From UBA6109 sp964506465 (GTDB lineage: Bacteria; Desulfobacterota; Syntrophia; Syntrophales; UBA6109), in assembly GCA_964506465.1 (NCBI GenBank), contig CAZDLM010000005.1, positions 1 through 64,000 of the forward strand: DNA of 64,000 nucleotides, given 5' to 3'. Position numbers and translations under genes: made by a program. Of the stretch, positions 41,346-49,863 are shown in pieces (position 1 is the stretch's first letter; each line of letters opens with the position of its first letter). Under the pieces are notes generated by a model. That model made no database searches, was not told the DNA's origin, and was given only the letters and a program-made list of their open reading frames with translations.

Positions 41346-42649
41346 AATGGATTCTCTCCTCCTTTGAGCGGATCCGCTTTCCCGATGATCGGCAGGGTAA
41401 GAAGCGCATCCGGAATGAGGATGACGCGGGCATCCGGACGGCGCCGAAGTTCAGCGTCCAGGGCGCTCTGCAGCGTGGCGGCGGATTCCAGATGCACCCG
41501 CCGGAGCTCCGCGGGGGAAATGCCGCAGTCCGTCATGACCATCCGCGCGTGTTGAAGGATCCGTGCCAGGATCAGCGCCTTCTGATCGCCCGGGCCGAAG
41601 CCGTCCTCGCAGGCCGAGCGGACGATCTCGTCGGCGCTGTTGCACCGGGACATCCAGTCCACATAGCCCGGGTGGCCGAAACCGTCTTCGCAACCGGCCG
41701 GGATGAGCAGCACGCCGCCTCTTTCCACTACGGGCCGGGGACCGAACAGGGATGTGTTGGCTGCACGGGTCGCCTGGTACAGATCGCGGTTTTTCGGATA
41801 GATCACGCCGGCAACGACGATCTCCCCCGGGGCGTCGATTTCCACCTCGTACAGGGCGCGGGCCGTCCGGACGCCCTCCTGAAAAGCCAGGACGGGATCG
41901 CCAGCCACGACCTTCACCAGGGCCTTCTCGCCCGTCTGCACGCAGTTCACGATGAAATCGAGCCCCACGGCGGCCGCAGCTTCCGTGAGAAAATCCCGGA
42001 AGGGGTTATTTTCGATCATTCCCAGGCTGGTCTGCTTCATCATGTCGTAGTTGTGCGTGGCGGCGATGGTCTCCGCTCCCGCGACGCCGACGGCGATGCT
42101 CTTCACGCCGCCGCTGTAGCCGGCGAAGAGATGCGTCTCGATGACTCCCGTCGAGATGCGCACGTCCGCCGCTGCGACCTCCCGGTTGACGACAACGGGA
42201 ATCCCGTTCTTCGTCGTCCCCAGGCGCGTCAGTCCTTTTTCGTCCCAGGCATTGTGGTTGACGAAGCGCATCCGGTCGACCATGGACGCGCCGAATTTTC
42301 CGGCCAGTTCATCTCTCGTATTGGGCCGATGCGTCCCCGTCGCCACGACGATCGTGATGTCGCCGGGTTCAACGCCTCCGGCCTGAAGTTCCTCCAGGAG
42401 CACCGGCAGGATCAACTCTTCGGGAAGCTTCCGCGTGATGTCGGTGACGATGACGGCCGCCTTCTGGCCGCGGCGGACCTTTCTTGAAAGAGGCGGCGAG
42501 GCGACAGGATGAAGGATTGCCTCACGAATAGCCAGCTCCGAGTCCGGTAAGACGGGAAACGGGCGATTCTTCACCACCGTGATCTTGACATCGTCCGGGA
42601 TGTCGAGGGGAATGATCCGGTGGCCGTTGGGGACGCTATAGCGGGGCAT
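41342..42649 (-). CDS. LarA-family racemase in the TTT operon
   Basis: This 435-residue member of the nickel-pincer lactate racemase family has IVTDITRKLPEE, VATGTHRPNT (catalytic His) and GVIETHLFAGYSGGVKSIAVG (second His and cofactor-binding Lys). The final His region reads AATHNYDMM. The ATG at 42649 has GGAGAT upstream; the long frame to 42838 overlaps the dehydrogenase gene and is not used. Homologues act on lactate, malate, 2-hydroxyglutarate or aldonates. Within this operon it would interconvert stereoisomers of the hydroxy acid imported by TctABC, giving the isomer that the dehydrogenase or aldolase route needs. A second paralogue is at 888-2159. Cofactor genes larBCE are not in the window. 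Confidence 0.8.
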   Translation of the reverse strand: MPRYSVPNGHRIIPLDIPDDVKITVVKNRPFPVLPDSELAIREAILHPVASPPLSRKVRRGQKAAVIVTDITRKLPEELILPVLLEELQAGGVEPGDITIVVATGTHRPNTRDELAGKFGASMVDRMRFVNHNAWDEKGLTRLGTTKNGIPVVVNREVAAADVRISTGVIETHLFAGYSGGVKSIAVGVAGAETIAATHNYDMMKQTSLGMIENNPFRDFLTEAAAAVGLDFIVNCVQTGEKALVKVVAGDPVLAFQEGVRTARALYEVEIDAPGEIVVAGVIYPKNRDLYQATRAANTSLFGPRPVVERGGVLLIPAGCEDGFGHPGYVDWMSRCNSADEIVRSACEDGFGPGDQKALILARILQHARMVMTDCGISPAELRRVHLESAATLQSALDAELRRRPDARVILIPDALLTLPIIGKADPLKGGENPL

Positions 42650-42723
42650 CGGGATCTCCGCGCATCGGCGCTGGAAGAGAGATTCGAAAGACCTGCAATC
42701 GGAAAAGGGCTTTGGCACCCCCC

Positions 42724-43701
42724 CTACGACAGAGAGAGTTTCTTCAAGACCTCCGGATTCACGACAAAGGAAGGTCTCTTGCCGCTCAGGACATCGACGA
42801 CGCCTTCGGCGGCCCCGGTCGCCATCCGGATGACGCACTCCTGCGTCAGGGCGGCGCTGTGCGGGGAAAGAATCACCGAATCCAGGCCGAAGAGCGGATT
42901 GTCCTTTTTCGGAGGTTCCGGGTCGAAGACGTCGAGGGCGGCCCCGGCGATTACGCCTTTCGTCAATGCTTCGTACAAGGCGTTTTCGTCGACGACTTCA
43001 CCGCGGGAAAAGTTGATCAGAAAGGCTGCCGGTTTCATCATCCGGAGGCGCGCGGCATTCGCGAGCCCTCTCGTTTCCGGCGTCAGGGGTGTATGCAGAG
43101 AGACCACGTCGGCCCGGCGGAAGATCTCCTCGACGTTTGCGCAAAGTTCGATGCCCAGCGATCGGGCGGCCTCGGGCGCGATATAGGGATCAAAGGCAAG
43201 GACCTTCATGTTGAAGGCCGCGGCCGCTTTTTTCGCCACGAGAGTCCCCACGCGGCCAAGTCCGACGAGGCCCAGGACCTTGCCCTCCAGGTCGACGGCC
43301 TTGTACTCGTTGCGGACTTCCCAGCGTCCTTCGCGGACGGCGCTGTCCATGACGCGCACCCGCTTGGCGAGGGCGCCGATGGCGAGGATCGTATGCTCCG
43401 CCACGGAGGTGGCGTTGGCGAGGGGGGTGTTGACAACGACAATGCCCTTTTCCGTCGCCGCCGCAAGATCGATGTTGTCCACGCCCACACCGTGCCTCCC
43501 GATGACCTTGAGGGCATCGGCGGCTTCGATGATCTCCCGGGTGAAGGGGGCCATGCGGACGACCGCGCCGGCGGCGCCGGCGATCTCCCGCTTCACCGTC
43601 TGCACGGAAGGATCGGTTGCGACGCGCACGTCAAATCGATCGCCGAAGACCTGGACGCCGCGCTCATGGATCGGCTGGACAATCAGCACTTTTGGTTTCA
43701 T
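42724..43701 (-). CDS. D-isomer 2-hydroxyacid dehydrogenase (SerA/GyaR type)
   Basis: This 325-residue NAD-dependent dehydrogenase has the Rossmann motif LGLVGLGRVGTLVAKKAAA and the substrate-binding loop VIGRHGVGVDNIDL. The catalytic Arg and Glu (INFSRGEVVDENALYEAL) and the His (ILSPHSAALTQECV) are present. It would oxidise or reduce a 2-hydroxy acid such as glycerate/hydroxypyruvate or phosphoglycerate; in this operon hydroxypyruvate reductase is likelier than serine synthesis. The ATG at 43701 has AGGTG 6 bases upstream; a GTG three codons earlier is possible. It follows the DapA-family gene by 10 bp. Confidence 0.88.
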   Translation of the reverse strand: MKPKVLIVQPIHERGVQVFGDRFDVRVATDPSVQTVKREIAGAAGAVVRMAPFTREIIEAADALKVIGRHGVGVDNIDLAAATEKGIVVVNTPLANATSVAEHTILAIGALAKRVRVMDSAVREGRWEVRNEYKAVDLEGKVLGLVGLGRVGTLVAKKAAAAFNMKVLAFDPYIAPEAARSLGIELCANVEEIFRRADVVSLHTPLTPETRGLANAARLRMMKPAAFLINFSRGEVVDENALYEALTKGVIAGAALDVFDPEPPKKDNPLFGLDSVILSPHSAALTQECVIRMATGAAEGVVDVLSGKRPSFVVNPEVLKKLSLS

Positions 43702-43711
43702 GAACTTCACC

Positions 43712-44611
43712 TCAGTCTTTCAGCAGGCCCATCCCGGCGAGGACCTTGCGCAGCTTGTCGAGATTCTCGGACGTCATGGGACCCACGGGCGCTATCGCCG
43801 GGCCCGCCTCGATGCCGATCATGTTCAGCGCCTCCTTGATGACGACGGGGAAGGTGCCGAGGCCGAAGGCGATGCGCAGGGGGGCAAGACGGTACTGGGC
43901 CTCCAGGGCGCGCTTGTGGTCGCCGGCCTGAAAGGCCTCGTAGATCTCCACGGGGACGCGCGGATCGACGTTGGCCGTGGCGGTGATGGATCCCGTTCCC
44001 CCGTAACAGAGCGTCGCATAGATGAGCGTGTCGCGACCGGCGAGCACGGAGAAGTTCATCCCGCGCGTAAGGCGGATATACTCCCCGCTCAGCGACATGT
44101 CGCCGCTCGAGTCCTTGATTCCGACGATGTTGTCGATGGCGGCCAGTTCCTTCACAGTGGCCGTCGGAAAAGGAACCTGGGTGCGGTCCGGATTCGAATA
44201 CAGGAGGAGAGGCAGATCCGGGACGGCCCTCGCCACCGCCAGGTAATGTTCGATCAATTCCTTCTGGCTGGGGACGACGAAATAGGGGGTCAGAACGGAT
44301 ATGGCGTTGACGCCGAGGTCGCGCGCCATCTTCGTCGTTTCGACCGCCTCGCGCGTCGTCACGGCGCCGGTGCCTGCATAGACCGGGACACGTCCCCGCG
44401 TCTCATCGAGAACAATGCGGATTACCGCTTGCTTCTGTTCGAAGGTCAGGGCAAAGAACTCTCCCTGGCTGCCGACGGGAAAGAGCCCGTGGACGCCGCC
44501 GGCGATCAGGTGGTTGACAAGCTTGCGAAGGGGCTTTTCGGCGACGCGCCCGTTCGCGTCCAGGGGCGTCACCATCGCGGGGATGATGCCCCGCGGCACG
44601 AATGAAACCAT
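43712..44611 (-). CDS. DapA-family class I aldolase/dehydratase
   Basis: This 299-residue (beta/alpha)8 enzyme has the DHDPS superfamily marks: GLFPVGSQGEFFALTFEQKQ, VYAGTGAVTTREAVETTK, the Tyr in PLLLYSNP and the Schiff-base Lys in NIVGIKDSSGD. In sugar-acid operons such proteins act as 5-dehydro-4-deoxyglucarate dehydratases or 2-keto-3-deoxy-acid aldolases, which fits here better than lysine synthesis. The substrate is inferred from the neighbouring GarR-, HpcH- and Hyi-type enzymes. Confidence 0.82.
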   Translation of the reverse strand: MVSFVPRGIIPAMVTPLDANGRVAEKPLRKLVNHLIAGGVHGLFPVGSQGEFFALTFEQKQAVIRIVLDETRGRVPVYAGTGAVTTREAVETTKMARDLGVNAISVLTPYFVVPSQKELIEHYLAVARAVPDLPLLLYSNPDRTQVPFPTATVKELAAIDNIVGIKDSSGDMSLSGEYIRLTRGMNFSVLAGRDTLIYATLCYGGTGSITATANVDPRVPVEIYEAFQAGDHKRALEAQYRLAPLRIAFGLGTFPVVIKEALNMIGIEAGPAIAPVGPMTSENLDKLRKVLAGMGLLKD

Positions 44612-44645
44612 GATGTTCCTCCGATTTCTCCGGGAAGCGTCTCCG

Positions 44646-45407
44646 CTATCTTTTCAGCTTCTTCAGGCCTTCCTTGGCGGCATTCATCATCAGGAGGACG
44701 TCGTTGGACCACAGGTTCAGCGTCATGCCCTTTTCCATCCAAGGCAGGAGGGCCTCCGTTGACATCATGTGGATTCCGGAAAACTTGTTCCGTTTCTTCG
44801 CTGCACCGATGACCCGGTCGATGGCAGCCAGGAAATCCGGGTGCGACGTCTGCCCCATGATCCCCATGCTCTGGGACAGGTCGTTCGGGCCGACGAAGAC
44901 GGCGTCGATCCCCTCGACGTCGAGCATCATCTCCACGTTTTCAACCGCCTTCGGGGATTCGATCTGGAGGATGAGGAGGTTCTCTTCGTTTCTTTCTTTC
45001 ATGTACGAAACGGCGCTGTCGATCTTCTCGAACCCCGTATGCGGCCGGAAGAGGGAGACACCTCGGTTTCCGAGCGGGTAGTACTTGGCGTATTCGACCA
45101 GGGCCTCGGCCTGCTCCACCGTCTCCGCATTGGGAAGGAGGATCCCCCGGGCGCCCATTTCCATGTATTTGAGGACGACCTCGCGCCGGACCTCGGGGAT
45201 CCGGATCATCGGAGGAATACCGGCCTCCCGTGCCAGGGCGAACATGCCGGCCACGGCGCCGTAATCGAAATTCCCATGCTCCGCGTCGACCAGGAAAAAA
45301 TCGAAGCCGCTGACCTTCAGGATCTTCGCCATCTCCGGGTTGTCGAAGACGATTACCATCGTTCCCAGGACCGATTCGCCCTTGCGCAGACGTTCCTTGA
45401 GATTCAT
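44646..45407 (-). CDS. HpcH/HpaI-family class II aldolase (GarL-like)
   Basis: This 253-residue divalent-metal-dependent aldolase has the family's LVDAEHGNFDYGAVAGM, MIRIPEVRREVVLKYMEMGARGILLPNAETVEQAEALV and GIDAVFVGPNDLSQSMGI. Members split 2-keto-3-deoxy sugar acids into pyruvate and an aldehyde; GarL gives tartronate semialdehyde, the substrate of the GarR-type reductase encoded next to it. Class II activity requires the Glu/Asp metal ligands, seen in LQIESPKAVENVEMM and VGPNDLS. Confidence 0.87.
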   Translation of the reverse strand: MNLKERLRKGESVLGTMVIVFDNPEMAKILKVSGFDFFLVDAEHGNFDYGAVAGMFALAREAGIPPMIRIPEVRREVVLKYMEMGARGILLPNAETVEQAEALVEYAKYYPLGNRGVSLFRPHTGFEKIDSAVSYMKERNEENLLILQIESPKAVENVEMMLDVEGIDAVFVGPNDLSQSMGIMGQTSHPDFLAAIDRVIGAAKKRNKFSGIHMMSTEALLPWMEKGMTLNLWSNDVLLMMNAAKEGLKKLKR

Positions 45408-45444
45408 CGCCGTTCTCCTTACGTCCCGGCAAGCCGCCCGGTTT

Positions 45445-46335
45445 TCATTCCTTCGTCACGGGGTGATTGGCCAGCTTCTCCAGCGCCGTGACCATGGCGG
45501 AATGATCGAGATCGATCCCGCCGGACGCCGCCACCGCATTGAAGAGTTCCTGCGCCGTCGCCGTGTTCGGCAGGCAGATTCCCAGTTTTCGCGCCGCTTC
45601 CAGCGCCAGGTTCAGGTCCTTTTGATGCAGGCGGATCCGGAATCCCGGCTGGAAGGTCCGTTGAATCATCTTCTCCCCATGCAGTTCGAGAATCCGGCTG
45701 TGGGCGAATCCGCCCAGGAGCGCCGCGCGCACCTTGGCCGGATCGGCCCCGGCCTTCGAGGCAAATACCAGCGCCTCGCTCACCGCCTCGATCGTAAGGG
45801 CCACCACGATCTGGTTGGCCACCTTGCAGGTCTGGCCGTCCCCGTTGCCGCCGACGAGCGTGATATTCTTCCCCATCAGTTCGAAATAGGGTTTGATCTT
45901 CCCGAAGACGTCGTCCCGGCCTCCCACCATGATCGAGAGCGTCGCGTTCTTCGCCCCCACCTCTCCTCCCGACACCGGCGCATCCAGCATTTGGACACCC
46001 ATCGCCTCCAGCCGCTTGGCGAACTCTTTCGTGGCGATCGGGGAGATCGAACTCATGTCCACGACGATCGATCCTTGTCGGAGTCCCTCCGCAATCCCGT
46101 TCTTGTCAAAAAGGGCCGCTTCCACATTGGGGGTATCCTGCACCATGATGAAGATGATCGTCGCTTTCTGGGCCACTTCTTTCGAGGTTCCGCAGACGAC
46201 GGCCCCCTGCTTCTTCATCTCGGACAGCGATTCCTTCATGATGTCGTAGACATAAACGGCATGGCCCGCCTTCAGCAGATGTCCCGCCATGGGTTTCCCC
46301 ATGATTCCCAAACCGACAAATCCGAGTTCCGCCAT
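45445..46335 (-). CDS. garR: 2-hydroxy-3-oxopropionate reductase (GarR/GlxR type)
   Basis: This 296-residue beta-hydroxyacid dehydrogenase has the NAD-binding GFVGLGIMGKPMAGHLLKAGH, the substrate loop MLDAPVSGGEVGAKNATL and the catalytic Lys in KVANQIVVALTIEAVSEAL. It matches E. coli GarR in length and would reduce tartronate semialdehyde to D-glycerate. AGGAGG precedes the ATG at 46335. 3-Hydroxyisobutyrate dehydrogenase is an alternative, but adjacency to hydroxypyruvate isomerase and an HpcH aldolase favours the tartronate semialdehyde route. Confidence 0.87.
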   Translation of the reverse strand: MAELGFVGLGIMGKPMAGHLLKAGHAVYVYDIMKESLSEMKKQGAVVCGTSKEVAQKATIIFIMVQDTPNVEAALFDKNGIAEGLRQGSIVVDMSSISPIATKEFAKRLEAMGVQMLDAPVSGGEVGAKNATLSIMVGGRDDVFGKIKPYFELMGKNITLVGGNGDGQTCKVANQIVVALTIEAVSEALVFASKAGADPAKVRAALLGGFAHSRILELHGEKMIQRTFQPGFRIRLHQKDLNLALEAARKLGICLPNTATAQELFNAVAASGGIDLDHSAMVTALEKLANHPVTKE

Positions 46336-46485
46336 AGGTTCCTCCTGTTTGAAAGACATTGTGATGGGGCGCTCCAGGGTCTTTCATCCGCCGATGCGGC
46401 CGGACGCGGGGATCGTCATCCGCCGAAATGCCCCAAGCGCTTTGAAAAGCTGATCACACCCCGACTTCCGGGGACGCTCACCTTC

Positions 46486-47265
46486 TTATCCGAGATAGGG
46501 CTTGATCCAGTCGAGCCCCTCTTCTGTTTTGCCGAGGGGTTTGTACTCGCAGCCGATCCAGCCCTCGTAGCCCTTCTTCTCCAGGAATCGGAAGAGATTC
46601 GGATAGGAGATCTCTCCCGTCCCCGGCTCGTGCCGCCCCGGATTGTCGGCGATCTGGATGTGCGCGATCCGGGTCAGGTTGCCCTCGATCGTCCGCATCA
46701 GGTTCCCCTCCATGATCTGCATGTGGTACACGTCGTACTGCAGCCACAGATTCGGATGGCCGACCTCCTCCATGATACGGAGGGCATCCCGGGTTCGCGT
46801 CAGATAGAACCCCGGCATGTCCTGATCGTTCAATGGCTCGATCAGAAGACGGATCCCCTCCGTCTCGAGAGCCTTTGCGGCGAAGCGGAGGTTTCCTACG
46901 AGAGTACGGCGGCTTTCCTCCGGCGCGACGCCGTCCGGGGTCTTTCCGGCCAGACAGTTGACCTGCGGACAATTCAGCGCCTTTGCGTATTCGATCGCCT
47001 GCGCCACGCCGTCGCGGAACTCCGCCTCCCGGCCCGGCAGGCAGGCAATCCCCCTTTCGCCGCCCTCCCAGTTCCCGGCGGGAAGGTTATGGAGAGCCTG
47101 CCGCAGGCCGAAAGTCTTCAAACGCTCCGCCAGTTCCTCCTTCTTCCAGGCATAGGGGAACAGGTATTCGACGGCCCGGAAGCCGGCTCTTGCCGCCCGC
47201 TCGAACCGCTCCAGAAAATCCACTTCATTGAAAAGCATGGTCAGGTTGGCAGCGAATCGCACCAT
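46486..47265 (-). CDS. hyi: hydroxypyruvate isomerase
   Basis: This 259-residue TIM-barrel enzyme matches Hyi by its start RFAANLTMLFNEVDFLERF, the LHNLPAGNWEGGERGIACLPG block, the metal ligands in LLIEPLNDQDMPGFYL and LQYDVYHMQIMEGNL, and the final IGCEYKPLGKTEEGL. It interconverts hydroxypyruvate and tartronate semialdehyde, linking the dehydrogenase and GarR reactions. It is the first gene of the minus-strand operon, divergent from the GntR regulator. Confidence 0.92.
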   Translation of the reverse strand: MVRFAANLTMLFNEVDFLERFERAARAGFRAVEYLFPYAWKKEELAERLKTFGLRQALHNLPAGNWEGGERGIACLPGREAEFRDGVAQAIEYAKALNCPQVNCLAGKTPDGVAPEESRRTLVGNLRFAAKALETEGIRLLIEPLNDQDMPGFYLTRTRDALRIMEEVGHPNLWLQYDVYHMQIMEGNLMRTIEGNLTRIAHIQIADNPGRHEPGTGEISYPNLFRFLEKKGYEGWIGCEYKPLGKTEEGLDWIKPYLG

Positions 47266-47339
47266 GGAATTTGTCTCCTTGCTCTCTCCGAACGGTGTCG
47301 AAGATGTCGAAAGGGTGGTCGCAGGATCACGAGAATTCT

Positions 47340-47368
47340 TACTATCCGAAAGGGGGAGGGCCTGTCAA
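47340..47368 (-). promoter_or_regulatory. candidate sigma-70 promoter of the hyi-tctC operon
   Basis: On the minus strand a perfect TTGACA (-35, 47368-47363) is followed 16 bases later by GATAGT (4 of 6 with TATAAT). The transcript would start about 70 bases before hyi. Confidence 0.45.
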
Positions 47369-47385
47369 GAAAAAATGATGATATG

Positions 47386-47404
47386 ATCGTCTGATGATTA
47401 GACG
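47386..47404. promoter_or_regulatory. candidate GntR/FadR-family operator
   Basis: ATCGTCTGATGAT (47386-47398) fits the ATNGTNNNACNAT operator pattern of FadR-type GntR regulators with one mismatch, and overlaps a second inverted repeat (CGTCT/AGACG, 47388-47404). It is between the divergent hyi and gntR promoters, the expected place for a pathway-specific regulator. Confidence 0.5.
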
Positions 47405-47422
47405 CAACGGACGCGATGTTTC

Positions 47423-47450
47423 TTGACATTCGGGAAAACAATGCATTAAT
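47423..47450 (+). promoter_or_regulatory. candidate sigma-70 promoter of the gntR gene
   Basis: TTGACA (47423-47428) and ATTAAT (47445-47450, 4 of 6) with 16-base spacing precede the regulator start by about 60 bases. Confidence 0.45.
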
Positions 47451-47512
47451 GTTTTCTCGCTGCCGCTTCGGCGTCAAGACGGCAGCCTCCCCCGCAACGG
47501 AAAGGAACGCTG

Positions 47513-48241
47513 ATGAAGCCCAGTGCCATGCGCATAGAAAGGAAGCGGATCACCGATCAGATCATTGACCAGCTGATCGCCATGATCTCCGACGGCAAGT
47601 TCAAGCCGGGCGACAAATTGCCTCCGGAGCCGGTCCTGATGGAGCAGTTCGGCGTCGGCCGCAGTTCTCTCCGCGAGGCGATCGGCGCGCTGTCCCTGAT
47701 CGGCCTCCTCAACGTGAGGCCCGGCCACGGAACGCACGTCAATCCTTCCGCCGGCGAGTCTCTCTCCCGGCCGCTGCGCTGGGGCATGTTCATGGGGTGG
47801 CGGGAAAAGCTGCATGAATTCATCGAGGCGCGGATCGCCATCGAGCAGACCCTCGTCGGCATGGCGGCGGAGCGCGCCACGGAGGCGGAGATCGAAGAGA
47901 TCCGGCGCTGCCACAACTCGCTGCTCACGGCCAAGAAGACCCCCGTCACGGGTCGCAAGGCCATTTCCGCCGATCTGGCCTTTCACCTTGCCATCGCCGG
48001 GGCCAGCCACAACAGCGTCCTGACGAGATTTCTGGAAGAACTCCGCCAGCCCGTCAAGACCTGGATGGAACGCAAGGCTGCCACCTTCGGCGGCTACGAC
48101 AAAGTCTACGAGCAGCACGGCGCCATTGTTGCGGCGATCGAGGCGCACGATGTCAAGAAGGCGCAGATTGCTCTCAAGAAGCACCTTGAAGCCGTCGGCG
48201 AACGCCTGACGGCCTTGTTGCTGGAACGGCAGTCGAAGTAA
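47513..48241 (+). CDS. FadR-subfamily GntR transcriptional regulator
   Basis: This 242-residue regulator has an N-terminal winged helix (ITDQIIDQLIAMISDGKFKP, then GDKLPPEPVLMEQFGVGRSS and LREAIGALSLIGLLNVRPGHG) and a C-terminal all-helical FCD domain (about 90-235) with metal/ligand-binding histidines, for example FHLAIAGASHNSVL. FCD regulators usually respond to small organic acids. Its divergence from the hyi-tctC operon, with operator candidates between, points to control of that operon by the imported acid or an intermediate. Confidence 0.9.
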   Translation: MKPSAMRIERKRITDQIIDQLIAMISDGKFKPGDKLPPEPVLMEQFGVGRSSLREAIGALSLIGLLNVRPGHGTHVNPSAGESLSRPLRWGMFMGWREKLHEFIEARIAIEQTLVGMAAERATEAEIEEIRRCHNSLLTAKKTPVTGRKAISADLAFHLAIAGASHNSVLTRFLEELRQPVKTWMERKAATFGGYDKVYEQHGAIVAAIEAHDVKKAQIALKKHLEAVGERLTALLLERQSK

Positions 48242-48355
48242 TGTTTCTGCGGCCGTGAATGCCGAATTGCGAATCTCTTATCCGGACGCGCTTTGAAGAA
48301 CGTTCGGGCCCGGATATCTTTCGAGAAAGTCTTTGCCGCGAACTCCCGAGGAACC

Positions 48356-49429
48356 ATGATTCTGCCGAAGTCTCTTCACCCTCTCCGGATCCGGACGGCC
48401 TGGCTGATGGTCTTTTGTTGCCTCTGCATTGCGGCCTGCGGACTGTCGAAAGCCGCCCTCCTGGAACGCGCCGAGAGGCATCCGACGAGGGCTGTCGCCT
48501 ACTGGGGGCAGGACTGGAAGCGGACGGCTCTGAAGAACCGGATCGCGGCGGCGCCGGCGGCGCTCATCGAAAAGATCGGCATCGAGAACGAGGCGGAGGG
48601 GTTTGCCGAACGACCCGCCGCCGCGGAGCCGACGGGGGAATTCCGGGAGGTCCTGTCCGAAATCGCGGCGCGTCTTCCCGACCCGGTGCGCTCTTTGGCG
48701 GAAGACCGCATCATCGGCGTCTTCCTCGTGGATGGCCTGGGCGGAACGGGCTACGCCGAAGCCATCCTGGATGAAAAGGGCGAAGAGCGCTACGCCGTCA
48801 TCGTCCTGGACCAGCGTGTGCTGCTGGAAAGAAAGGCCAACGCATGGGCCTCCTGGAAGGAGAACAGCTTCTTCCGACCCGGTCCCCCGGAGACCGGGAT
48901 CGATGTTACGATCGAACCGGCCGGTCAGGACAGCGTCGCCAATGCCATCCGGTATATCCTCCTTCACGAGATGGGTCATGCCCTCGGGATGGCAAGCGGC
49001 GTCGAACCATCCTGGTACGGAAAGGCGGTCGCCTCCGAATCGTATCCCTTCACAACGATCTCCTGGAAAGCGGATGGGGAGAAGGTCGTCAGTCGTTTCG
49101 AGGAAGGCTTCCCGGAGCGCAGTCACCTTCGGCCGTACCAGTTCGAGAAGTCGTCCCTGGAAAGAACGCAAGCCGGCGACATCTATGGAAAACTCATCTC
49201 CCGAACCGACTTTCCGACGATCCATTCTGCGCAGAACATCTGGGAGGACTTCGCGGAAAGCTTTGTCAATTATTTCCACGCGGGACTGGAGCGCAGACCT
49301 TACGAGGTCCGTCTTCGCGGCGGAGACGGACGCGACAGGGTCTTCCGGAGCTGCTGGAACAACGATCGCTGCAGGAAAAAACAGAATTTCATGGAACGGT
49401 GGTTTGCCAACCCCTCCCGGAACCCCTGA
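48356..49429 (+). CDS. HExxH zinc metalloprotease, predicted lipoprotein
   Basis: This 357-residue protein has a lipoprotein signal peptide with lipobox IAAC (Cys28). A zinc-protease motif, ILLHEMGHALG, lies at residues 204-208, and a downstream acidic block NIWEDFAESFVNYFHAG has Glu301 as a plausible third ligand, as in gluzincins. The central part (VIVLDQRVLL, then DVTIEP) is beta-rich. Start: the ATG at 48356 has GAGGA just upstream and begins the signal peptide; the frame opens earlier at 48293. It is anchored in the envelope, its substrate unknown. It stands alone between gntR and the lytic transglycosylase. Confidence 0.7.
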   Translation: MILPKSLHPLRIRTAWLMVFCCLCIAACGLSKAALLERAERHPTRAVAYWGQDWKRTALKNRIAAAPAALIEKIGIENEAEGFAERPAAAEPTGEFREVLSEIAARLPDPVRSLAEDRIIGVFLVDGLGGTGYAEAILDEKGEERYAVIVLDQRVLLERKANAWASWKENSFFRPGPPETGIDVTIEPAGQDSVANAIRYILLHEMGHALGMASGVEPSWYGKAVASESYPFTTISWKADGEKVVSRFEEGFPERSHLRPYQFEKSSLERTQAGDIYGKLISRTDFPTIHSAQNIWEDFAESFVNYFHAGLERRPYEVRLRGGDGRDRVFRSCWNNDRCRKKQNFMERWFANPSRNP

Positions 49430-49863
49430 CTACAGACCGCCAAAAGCGTCAAGAAGATGACGGGTCTTGTCCGTAAGTTGTCGATGAAGACAACATATTG
49501 TAAACATTACGTATTCAATGAAAACCCGGGAAATTCGAAGAAAATTTCTGACTCCCAAGGCAACCGATCAGTTCATAGAAATACATATAATATCAATATA
49601 TTACGCTATTCCCCCGGCAGATGTAGCCTTCCCCCCGCTTCGGAAGAAGTAGAATTTCGGCTTGCAAAAACGACAATTTTTCGCTACAGGGGAAGCTATG
49701 AAAGCTGAACATCGATAGCTGATACTTCCGCATCTGCCGTTCATCCGCGAGATTAACTGATATTTCATCTCCGCTCCCGACGCAACCTCACCGGTGGATA
49801 CCCTTATGTCCTCTTGGTCTGTGGGGGGCGGCGCCGCGGATTGCGGTAAGAATATGGAGGAAA
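49430..49863. other. 434-bp intergenic region with AT-rich patch
   Basis: No convincing gene is present; an 83-codon frame at 49457-49708 has no family resemblance and atypical composition. About 49490-49700 is notably AT-rich for this window and contains a perfect TATAAT (49586-49591) without a good -35 partner. It probably holds the promoter of the transglycosylase gene; an old insertion scar is possible. Confidence 0.4.

Noticed and set aside
49457..49708. 83-codon frame in the AT-rich intergenic region
   Set aside because: No homology, no ribosome site, and unusual composition for this genome.
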